5,611 nt of DNA from Chitinophagia bacterium. GTDB lineage: Bacteria; Bacteroidota; Bacteroidia; Chitinophagales; Chitinophagaceae. This document shows, one piece after another, positions 1 through 5,611 of this stretch (position 1 is its first letter; each line of letters begins with the position of its first letter). The position numbers were made by a program, and so were the translations under genes. Below the pieces are notes generated by a model. The model saw nothing but the letters and a program-made list of their open reading frames with translations. It had not been told where the DNA came from and did not search any database. The stretch covers positions 1-5,611 of the forward strand of contig RGMU01000113.1 in NCBI GenBank assembly GCA_010021705.1. Reading direction: 5' to 3'.

Positions 1-3000
1 TGTGGGATGACTGCGACTTAGGTTACTATAAAGATGACTTTATTGGTTGCGACACGGCAAGGGGTTTAGGTATAATGTATAATGGTGTGGCTGCTGATGG
101 TCAGGCTGCTAACTTCCCGGTAAACAGCTATGGTGCTAATCCTCCGCAAGTGGGCTTAGACTTTTTCCAAGGTCCGCTAAAAACGATAAAAAGACCCGGA
201 TTGTCTGACACAGTAGTTAGGCTGAAAATGACCAACTTTACTTACTTTAACAACGACAGAAGCAATATAGGTAACCCTAACAACGGTTTAGAGATATACC
301 GTTATATGACAGGTAGTATTCGTAACGGAGACCGTTTTACGAATGACTTTCAGGGTGCGGGTGTAAGGAGTAAAGGCTATGGCTCGGGTCCAATATCTAA
401 CTTTGTGTTTACCGGAGACCCCGGAGATGCAACGTCATGGTCGGAATGTGCATGTACTAACTTGCCTGATGATAGACGCTTTATCTTCTCTTCGGGTCCG
501 TTTCAAATGCTACCCGGTGCTAAGAATGATATAGTGTTTGGTAGCGTATGGGCTTCCGGCGTAGGTGGTTGCCCCAGTACAGACTTCAAAACTATTAAAA
601 ACATAGACGATGGTGCACAAGCACTATTTGATGCCGGCTTTAAAACAGTGGAAGGTCCTGAAGCACCGCGCTTAGTGGTACGTGAACTTGACCGCAAATT
701 GGTGTTTTATATTGTGAACGACTATGGTAGCAATAACTTTAGAGAAAACTATGGTAGGGCAGACAGTGTGTATAAGGATTCGCTTCGCTATCATCAGGTT
801 GTTACCAAAACAAAAGACATCAGCACGGATTCTTTGTATGTGTTTGAAGGCTATCGCGTATTCCAGTTGAAAAATAGTGAGGTAACTTCGGCAGACATTT
901 TTGACCCTAATACCGGTGAAGTAAATTCTGCAAAAGCCATTGAGGTGTTTCAATGCGATAAGCACAACAACATTACAAAGATTGTGAACTACACTAAAAA
1001 CACCGCAATTAGTGATTCTACGTGGATTCCTCAAACAAAAATTGTGGGTAAAGACAGCGGTATAACACATAGCTTTATGCTTACACAAGACCAATTTGCC
1101 AGCGGTTCTGATAAGAGGTTTATCAATTATCACAACTATTATTTTGTGGCAATAGCTTATGGTCATAACAACTTTGCTCAATTTGACCCTGTACATTATA
1201 TCCGCACACAAGATGTGCCATATATAGGTAGCTCAAAAGGTGCGGGTGGTATTAACATTCCTATTGTTATGGCTACGCCTAATACGTCAAATGGAGACTT
1301 TGGCTCTGTGTTGAATGCAGACTATGGTTCGGGTATTGTGGTTACACGTGTAAATGGCTTGGGTAATGGTGGTAATGCGCTTGAAATAGACGACCTTACT
1401 AATAGCGAAATTATGCAATATGATTCGGCTAAGACTATTACCTATAAGCAAGACCAAGGTCCGGTGGTGGTAAAGGTAGTTGACCCTACTATATTACCTG
1501 CATACGATTGGGTTTTCCAAATTACGGGTGATGTAACCGGTGCATCAAATTTACTAAGCTCTTATAAAGCTATTAACCCCCAGACCGGTGGTTGGAAGCT
1601 AACGGCAGTAAAAAATGGCACTGTGGTAGAAACTATCTACAGTGAGAGAACATTAGACGACCTTAATGAGCAAATTTTAGAAAAATATGGTATTTCTGTG
1701 AACGTGAAGCAAGTGCAGCCTGCGGGTAACAACCAAAAGGTGAACAATGGCTACATTACGTCATCGGTTACATTTGCCAATAAATCACAGCCTTGGTTGT
1801 CAGGTCTTACAGATGTGGCAGACAGTAACTTTGCCAACTGGATACGCACCGGAGTTAACGATAAGTTTGGTACAGATGGTCCGTGCAACTTTAACCCCAC
1901 ACTACCTTTCTTAGACTCGTTTAGTATGTATGGCAACCTATTGAACAACTTTACGCCTACTACGTCCACATGGGGTCCTTACCATTTAGGTGCTACATGG
2001 GATGGTCATAAGGGCACGGGTACGCAGTGTGGCTTTGTGGTGGCTTATAATGCTTACAATGGTCAGCGCAGCTTTGCGAATTTGAATGATGTAAACATTG
2101 TATTTACCCGAGACCGCAGTATGTGGACAAAATGCGCCGTTATAGAAATGCAAGAGGACACCATTTTGGCAGAGAACCGCGCCGAGAAGTTTTTTATTCG
2201 CAAACATGCCGGCTTGTTAAAAGACGCTAATCCTGATGGCAGCTTAGCCTATTCTACCGACCCTGCCGACAGAGGTACTTCTTGGTTCCCCGGCTATGCG
2301 ATTGACCAAAACACGGGCTACAGGCTGAATATTGTGTTTGGCGAAGATTCATACCTAAGCCTTGATAATGGTAATGACATGGTGTGGAATCCTACTTTCC
2401 GCAGGTTCAACAGTTTTGACGGCTCTATAATATTTGGTGGTAAACACTTTGTGTATGTGATGGCTACTAAATATGACAGTTGCAAAAACTTTATTAAGAA
2501 AATCAATGAAGCTTCTGTATCATCAAGCAAAATTAACCTTACAAAGCTGCAATATGACCAAATGCGCTGGGTGGGCATTCCGCTTACCAGTGGTATTATC
2601 AATTTACTGTCTTACAAAGATGGTTTAATACCTACGCAAACCACGCTTCGCTTCCGTGTGAACCGTCCATTTGCGCCTTATTATGCCAACGGTACCACCA
2701 ATTTGATTAACACTGCACCGGGCAAAGCTACTTGGCCTTATTACACCTTTAGCACCAAAGAGCTTGCGCCAACTAAAATGAGCGATGCTACGGATAAAGA
2801 TGCTTTATTGTCTCGTATTAAGGTGGTGCCTAATCCTTATTACGGCTATACGGGCTTTGAAGGTTCACGATATGATACAAAAGTGAAAATTATTAACGTA
2901 CCGGCTAAGGTTACGGTACGCATTTATTCGCTTGACGGCACATTGGTAAGAACTATTACAAAGAGCGACCCTAACAGTGCGTCTATTGATTGGGATGTGC

Positions 3001-3125
3001 GCAACAATGCGGGGCTACCCATTGCCGGCGGTATGTACATCATGCACGTAAGTGCCGAAGGTGTGGGCGAAACAGTGCTTAAATGGTTTGGTGCAATGCG
3101 TCCTATTGATGCCACTACTTATTAA
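1..3125 (+). CDS. Large exported protein with T9SS-like C-terminal domain, 5'-truncated
   Basis: The frame is open from the first complete codon (position 3) to TAA at 3123-3125, giving 1040 visible residues. The Met codon at 75 is almost certainly internal, because the 24 codons before it (beginning WDDCDLG) continue the conserved sequence. I recognise segments of a large, poorly characterised Bacteroidota secreted-protein family: YGANPP (about residues 43-48), DFFQGP (53-58), SEC...DDRRFI (about 146-161), an EGYRVFQL-like segment near 280, SWFPGYAI and NIVFGED (about 755-785), and FGGKHFVYVM near 810. The C-terminus resembles a T9SS type A/FlgD-like beta-sandwich: PNP at 943-945, a VRIYSLDGTLVRTI strand, then GGMYIMHV around 1009-1016. 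It ends in KWFGAMRP plus a short tail rather than a basic KxxxK strand. Ten Cys are visible. No enzyme motif was found and the biochemical role is unknown. The next gene, a PorV/PorQ-like barrel, fits export or anchoring at the outer membrane. Family membership is from memory; the T9SS link is inference. Confidence 0.85.
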   Translation, partial: WDDCDLGYYKDDFIGCDTARGLGIMYNGVAADGQAANFPVNSYGANPPQVGLDFFQGPLKTIKRPGLSDTVVRLKMTNFTYFNNDRSNIGNPNNGLEIYRYMTGSIRNGDRFTNDFQGAGVRSKGYGSGPISNFVFTGDPGDATSWSECACTNLPDDRRFIFSSGPFQMLPGAKNDIVFGSVWASGVGGCPSTDFKTIKNIDDGAQALFDAGFKTVEGPEAPRLVVRELDRKLVFYIVNDYGSNNFRENYGRADSVYKDSLRYHQVVTKTKDISTDSLYVFEGYRVFQLKNSEVTSADIFDPNTGEVNSAKAIEVFQCDKHNNITKIVNYTKNTAISDSTWIPQTKIVGKDSGITHSFMLTQDQFASGSDKRFINYHNYYFVAIAYGHNNFAQFDPVHYIRTQDVPYIGSSKGAGGINIPIVMATPNTSNGDFGSVLNADYGSGIVVTRVNGLGNGGNALEIDDLTNSEIMQYDSAKTITYKQDQGPVVVKVVDPTILPAYDWVFQITGDVTGASNLLSSYKAINPQTGGWKLTAVKNGTVVETIYSERTLDDLNEQILEKYGISVNVKQVQPAGNNQKVNNGYITSSVTFANKSQPWLSGLTDVADSNFANWIRTGVNDKFGTDGPCNFNPTLPFLDSFSMYGNLLNNFTPTTSTWGPYHLGATWDGHKGTGTQCGFVVAYNAYNGQRSFANLNDVNIVFTRDRSMWTKCAVIEMQEDTILAENRAEKFFIRKHAGLLKDANPDGSLAYSTDPADRGTSWFPGYAIDQNTGYRLNIVFGEDSYLSLDNGNDMVWNPTFRRFNSFDGSIIFGGKHFVYVMATKYDSCKNFIKKINEASVSSSKINLTKLQYDQMRWVGIPLTSGIINLLSYKDGLIPTQTTLRFRVNRPFAPYYANGTTNLINTAPGKATWPYYTFSTKELAPTKMSDATDKDALLSRIKVVPNPYYGYTGFEGSRYDTKVKIINVPAKVTVRIYSLDGTLVRTITKSDPNSASIDWDVRNNAGLPIAGGMYIMHVSAEGVGETVLKWFGAMRPIDATTY

Positions 3126-3135
3126 TCTATTTTTG
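3106..3135 (+). promoter_or_regulatory. Putative Bacteroidota promoter for the PorV/PorQ-like gene
   Basis: TTG at 3106-3108 is followed after exactly 19 bases by TATTTTTG at 3128-3135. This fits the Bacteroidota housekeeping pattern of a -33 TTG element and a -7 TAnnTTTG element. The -33 part lies inside the last codons of the upstream gene. Transcription would start near 3140, leaving a leader of about 55 bases without a Shine-Dalgarno sequence. TAnnTTTG is a loose motif in AT-rich DNA, so a chance match is possible, and the barrel gene could also be co-transcribed with the gene upstream. Confidence 0.45.
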
Positions 3136-3196
3136 AACACATTTAATTCGGTAGTTTTTCTAAACCATTAATTAGAACATACAACAGATACAGAAC

Positions 3197-4309
3197 ATGA
3201 AAAAGGTTATCATATATTCGTTTGCAGCTTTAACGGCACTATTGCCGTGTGTGCAAGGCTTGGCAGGCAATAAAGACAGGGTGGGGCAAAGTGGAGCACC
3301 GGAGCTAATTACCAATCCTTGGGCACGCTCTACGGGCTTGTTTGCGCTAAATACAGCCTATATAGGTGGCATAGAAGCCATGAAAAGCAATATAGCCGGC
3401 TTGGCAGCCGATACGCTGTTTGAAGTAGGCTTGTCTCACGGGGCATATCTTTCCGGCACGGGCATTAATATCAACAACATAGGCATAGCGCAGCCATTGG
3501 GCAACGAGTTTGTACTGGGTATTAACGTTATGTCTATTTCGTTTGGCGATATTCCTGCTACCAACTACTACAATCCTGACGGATTTGGTACATTCCACCC
3601 GCAGTTTTTAAACGTGCAGTTAGGCTTGGCAAAAGGATTTGGTATTCACACCAAAGCAGGCTTTGCCATGACTTATGTGTCAGAGCAAATTAACAACATT
3701 AATGCGCTTGGCTTGGCGTTTGACGGTGGTATTCAATACGTTACTGGTACGCGTGATAACTTTCACTTGGGCATTAACTTGCGCAACTTAGGTACTAACA
3801 TGCGCTATACGGGTTCGGGCTTTGCCATTAACGTTGATCAAACGGAGTCTTCGCCGTTTTACCCTATATCGGCATTAGCACCTTCCGATAAATTTGCCTT
3901 GCCAACATGCCTGAGCATTGGCGGAGCATACGATTTTTACCTTGACGAGAAAAAGCTGAAAAAAGCAGACGCACAGCCGGAGCATAAGCTAACTGCGGTA
4001 TTCAACTTTACGTCTAACTCGTTTTTGAACGATAACATTGGCTTGGGTGCTGAATATACCTACAAAGAAATGTTCTCTGCCCGTGCAGCTTACCGTTATG
4101 AAAATGGTATAGGCAATGATGCCAAAACAACTACCATGTACACCGGCTTGTCTATGGGCGTTAGCGCACAATATCAGATAGCAGACAATGGTCCTCGCTT
4201 TGCGTTTGACTACTCTTTCCGCCCAACGCGCCATCCGGCTAATGGGGTGCACATGTTGGGCATTCGCTTCATGGCAGGCAGCAAAAAGGCTTCTTCTAAA
4301 GAAGATTAA
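3197..4309 (+). CDS. PorV/PorQ-family outer-membrane beta-barrel protein
   Basis: This 370-residue protein, close in size to P. gingivalis PorV (about 390), starts with a Sec signal peptide: KK at 2-3, a hydrophobic core at about 4-16, and probable cleavage after GLA (residue 23). LLPC at 15-18 is a poor lipobox because Pro precedes Cys. The mature part has alternating beta-strands rich in Gly, Asn and aromatics, as in FadL-like barrels. Recognisable family segments are SGAPELITNPWARSTG (about 32-47), FGDIPATN, the GTFHPQFLN region, the LRNLGTNMRYTGSG region, and FNFTSNSF from 269 followed by GLGAEYTYKE. The last strand is VHMLGIRF plus a Lys/Ser-rich tail. Family members include PorV and PorQ, which take T9SS cargo through or to the outer membrane. 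It is probably a paralog rather than the core PorV: the SRAGAMGDAG-type N-terminal motif of core PorV is absent, and the upstream neighbour is not the sortase PorU. It likely serves the large secreted protein encoded just upstream (inference). Confidence 0.85.
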   Translation: MKKVIIYSFAALTALLPCVQGLAGNKDRVGQSGAPELITNPWARSTGLFALNTAYIGGIEAMKSNIAGLAADTLFEVGLSHGAYLSGTGININNIGIAQPLGNEFVLGINVMSISFGDIPATNYYNPDGFGTFHPQFLNVQLGLAKGFGIHTKAGFAMTYVSEQINNINALGLAFDGGIQYVTGTRDNFHLGINLRNLGTNMRYTGSGFAINVDQTESSPFYPISALAPSDKFALPTCLSIGGAYDFYLDEKKLKKADAQPEHKLTAVFNFTSNSFLNDNIGLGAEYTYKEMFSARAAYRYENGIGNDAKTTTMYTGLSMGVSAQYQIADNGPRFAFDYSFRPTRHPANGVHMLGIRFMAGSKKASSKED

Positions 4310-4324
4310 TCTAATATTAATTTA

Positions 4325-4350
4325 TTGTTAGCAAATATTTCGTATCTTTG
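4325..4350 (+). promoter_or_regulatory. Putative greA promoter (TAnnTTTG box)
   Basis: TATCTTTG at 4343-4350 is an exact match to the Bacteroidota -7 element TAnnTTTG. The only upstream TTG (4325-4327) is 15 bases away, shorter than the usual 19 or so, so the -33 element is weak or absent. The predicted start, at about 4354-4358, falls at the foot of the hairpin at 4357-4384, which would make that hairpin the 5' end of the greA mRNA. The box lies after the stop codon of the barrel gene and about 70 bases before greA. Confidence 0.5.
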
Positions 4351-4356
4351 CAACTG

Positions 4357-4393
4357 CAACGTCTCTGTTCAAGCAGAGGCGTTGTATTTTTTT
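4357..4393 (+). terminator. Terminator-like hairpin with T-run in the greA leader
   Basis: An 11-bp stem joins 4357-4367 to 4374-4384 with one T-G (U-G in RNA) wobble at 4362/4379 and a six-base loop (TTCAAG). It is followed by T, A and then seven T at 4387-4393, the layout of an intrinsic terminator. The stem can extend outward by a wobble pair and a U-A pair. It could end transcripts of the barrel gene upstream. Because it lies downstream of the TATCTTTG box and before greA, it could also act as an attenuator of greA or as a 5' stabilising stem. A tandem GCAAC at 4350-4354 and 4356-4360 offers an alternative pairing register for the stem base. Confidence 0.7.
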
Positions 4394-4420
4394 GTTTACC
4401 GTATAATTTTCATTTAAATT

Positions 4421-4894
4421 ATGGCAGATACCGTTTATTTAACCAAAGAATCGCTTGAGCATATAAAAGACGAGCTTCATCAACTAAAAACCATTGGACG
4501 TGCCGAAATAGCACGCCAAATATCCGAAGCGCGTGAAAAAGGAGACTTAAAAGAAAATGCCGAATATGACGCTGCGAAAGAAGCACAAGGCTTGCATGAG
4601 GCTAAAATAGCTCAATTAGAAGAAACGCTTCTTAATGCCCGCATCATAGACGCTAAAAACATAGACACTTCTAAGGTATCTATCCTTAGCAAAGTGAACG
4701 TTACAAACCTTAGCAATAAAAAAACAATGGACTACCAAATAGTATCAGAAAAAGAAGCTGACCTTAAATCCGGTAAGCTATCGGTTTCTTCGCCTATTGG
4801 TAAGGCATTGTTGGGCAAGGCTGTGGGCGATGTAGCCGATGTAAACGCACCCAGCGGTGTGTTTAAGTTTCAAATTAACAATATTTCTATTTAA
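4421..4894 (+). CDS. greA: Transcription elongation factor GreA
   Basis: GreA binds the secondary channel of RNA polymerase and stimulates cleavage of backtracked RNA, rescuing stalled complexes in the cytoplasm. The 157 residues match the usual length (158 in E. coli). The N-terminal antiparallel coiled coil spans about residues 3-77. Its tip carries the signature EKGDLKENAEY (39-49), in which Asp42 and Glu45 correspond to catalytic-site residues Asp41 and Glu44 of E. coli GreA. The C-terminal FKBP-like domain spans about 80-157 and includes the family segment SPIGKALLGKAVGD (124-137). The ATG at 4421 gives the standard N-terminus. The leader just before it is AT-rich and has no Shine-Dalgarno sequence, which is normal for Bacteroidota. 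The HIT-family gene begins 16 bp after the stop codon, so the two are likely co-transcribed. The upstream hairpin with T-run suggests leader-level control. Confidence 0.97.
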   Translation: MADTVYLTKESLEHIKDELHQLKTIGRAEIARQISEAREKGDLKENAEYDAAKEAQGLHEAKIAQLEETLLNARIIDAKNIDTSKVSILSKVNVTNLSNKKTMDYQIVSEKEADLKSGKLSVSSPIGKALLGKAVGDVADVNAPSGVFKFQINNISI

Positions 4895-4910
4895 TACCTT
4901 TTACTAATCT

Positions 4911-5303
4911 ATGCCTTCCGTTTTTTCCCGAATAATAGCCGGAGAATTGCCGTGCTATAAATTAGCAGAAGACGATTTGTTTATAGCCTTTTTGGACATT
5001 CAGCCCCTTGCCGAAGGCCATACGCTGGTAGTGCCCAAAATAGAGGTGGACAAAATGATAGACCTGCCGGAAAAGTATTTATCGGGTATTTTGCCTTTTG
5101 CGCGCCCGGTAGCCCATGCTTTAGAGCGGGCATTTCCGGATAAACGTTGCGGCATGAGCGTTATAGGCTTAGAAGTGCCCCATGCGCACCTCCATTTGGT
5201 GCCGCTATCCACAGCCGGCGACATATCTTTTACGCGCCCTAAGCTAAGTTTTACTCCGCAGCAAATGCTGTCTATGCAGGCATTGATATTGCAGTTGCTG
5301 TAA
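4911..5303 (+). CDS. HIT-family (histidine triad) nucleotide-binding protein
   Basis: The 130 residues match small HIT proteins of the HINT/HIT branch, which hydrolyse or transfer nucleotidyl groups from substrates such as AMP-amidates or dinucleotides. The histidine triad is HAHLHLVPL, with His91, His93 and His95; His93 corresponds to the catalytic histidine. The preceding GLEVP (86-90) is the form I recall for Bacteroidota members. The N-terminal part has the family elements FSRIIAGELPCYKLAED (5-21), FLDIQPLAEGHTLVVPK (27-43) and a helix before the triad. The Cys pair of zinc-binding HIT proteins (CIFC-type start) is absent; only Cys15 and Cys80 are present. The ATG at 4911 is 16 bp after greA, with no other gene between, which suggests an operon. 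The physiological substrate cannot be told from sequence. Confidence 0.95.
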   Translation: MPSVFSRIIAGELPCYKLAEDDLFIAFLDIQPLAEGHTLVVPKIEVDKMIDLPEKYLSGILPFARPVAHALERAFPDKRCGMSVIGLEVPHAHLHLVPLSTAGDISFTRPKLSFTPQQMLSMQALILQLL

Positions 5304-5386
5304 GATATGATAGATATGGATAGCCATAGTGATACATTAAATATATTGGCTTAAAAAGCTGTAATTTAGCTGCCAAAAAGTGGCTT

Positions 5387-5611
5387 ATGGATAGTAGCCG
5401 GCAGTTAGGTTTGCTGTATATTTTTGTGGGTAGCGGGCTTGGCGGGGTGGTGCGCTATGGCTTGGCTATGGGCGTGAGGGGTGTTTATAATAAGCCCTTT
5501 CCGATGGGCACATTTGTGGTGAATGTGGTGGCGTGCCTGCTTATGGGCTTTTTGGTGGGTATGGCAGACCAAAAGCAACTGCTGTCGCCGGCGGGAAGGC
5601 TATTTTGGACG
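5387..5611 (+). CDS. crcB: Fluoride channel CrcB/Fluc, 3'-truncated by window end
   Basis: An open frame from ATG 5387 runs off the right edge, giving 75 visible residues. CrcB/Fluc proteins are small (about 125 residues) four-helix inner-membrane proteins that form dual-topology dimers and export fluoride. Visible family features are helix 1 (about 9-28) with GSGLGGVVRY and conserved Arg23, then PFPMGTFVVN (37-46) with conserved pore-region Asn46 entering helix 2 (about 42-60). The last residues, RLFWT, are where the family normally continues into the GFCGGFTTFS-type segment, which would lie outside. The position after Asn46 that is usually Gly (NxxG) is Ala49 here. The start is fixed by an in-frame TGA at 5330 with no ATG between. 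The 83-bp gap before it holds a small perfect stem (TATGG/CCATA at 5315-5328), a bulged one (5346-5376) and no clear promoter. Confidence 0.87.
   Translation, partial: MDSSRQLGLLYIFVGSGLGGVVRYGLAMGVRGVYNKPFPMGTFVVNVVACLLMGFLVGMADQKQLLSPAGRLFWT

Noticed and set aside
672..1211. 179-codon open frame on the - strand
   Set aside because: It lies wholly inside the conserved large gene, its product is rich in improbable Cys/Ile/Val runs and resembles no family I know; it mirrors the + strand coding pattern.
3211..3252. Lipoprotein signal (LLPC) in the barrel protein
   Set aside because: Pro at -1 does not fit a lipobox, and a normal signal peptidase I site follows at GLA; family members are integral barrels.
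4291..4306. TTCTTC-TAAA-GAAGA inverted repeat at the end of the barrel gene as its terminator
   Set aside because: The stem is about five AT-rich pairs within the coding end and no T-run follows; the hairpin at 4357-4393 is a far better candidate.
5346..5369. TTG plus TAATTTAG as a crcB promoter
   Set aside because: The -7 box has one mismatch and the spacing is only 13 bases, too short for the Bacteroidota pattern.
5346..5376. Bulged inverted repeat (TTGGC, AGCT / AGCT, GCCAA) as a terminator for the greA-HIT transcript
   Set aside because: The left arm carries a six-base bulge, the stem is short, and no T-run follows on the + strand.
5304..5386. Possible fluoride riboswitch (crcB motif) upstream of crcB
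   Set aside because: The gap has small stems, but I cannot find the conserved GAUGG...CC pairing, the AAC-GCC pseudoknot strand or the GCUGAUGA-like part of the crcB motif.
5401..5611. G-rich + strand near the right end as a sign of transferred DNA
   Set aside because: The G excess is explained by Gly- and Val-rich transmembrane helices of CrcB; there are no mobile-element genes or repeats nearby.

Overview
The window looks like chromosomal DNA of a member of the Bacteroidota, probably a Chitinophagales- or Cytophagales-like lineage. Four things point there. A large exported protein ends in a type IX secretion (T9SS)-like C-terminal domain and is followed by a PorV/PorQ-family outer-membrane barrel. 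The putative promoters match the Bacteroidota pattern (TTG, then TAnnTTTG). Translation starts lack Shine-Dalgarno sequences and sit in AT-rich leaders. A greA gene is followed directly by a HIT-family gene. All genes are on the + strand. I see no tRNA, rRNA, CRISPR array, insertion sequence or phage gene.

Layout. Positions 1-3125 hold the 3' part of a very large secreted-protein gene; its reading frame is open through the left edge, so the true start lies outside. A 71-bp gap with a good promoter match leads to a PorV/PorQ-family barrel gene (3197-4309). The 111-bp gap after it holds a TAnnTTTG box, then a terminator-like hairpin with a T-run, then an AT-rich leader running into greA (4421-4894). 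A HIT-family nucleotide-binding protein follows after 16 bp (4911-5303). After another 83 bp, the 5' part of a fluoride channel gene, crcB/fluC, begins at 5387 and runs off the right edge.

How the genes work together. The first two probably form a cell-envelope pair: a large exported protein with a CTD-like end, and a barrel of the family that carries or docks T9SS substrates at the outer membrane. The next two are housekeeping genes likely expressed together (transcript-cleavage factor GreA and a HIT hydrolase). The last is a small ion-export gene.

The most interesting point is the greA leader. A promoter-like box sits immediately upstream of an intrinsic-terminator-like hairpin that precedes the start codon. 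This suggests attenuation or a short leader RNA, comparable in layout to the GraL region of Escherichia coli greA. I see no clear sign of a wholly new multi-gene system; there are no long gaps without genes.
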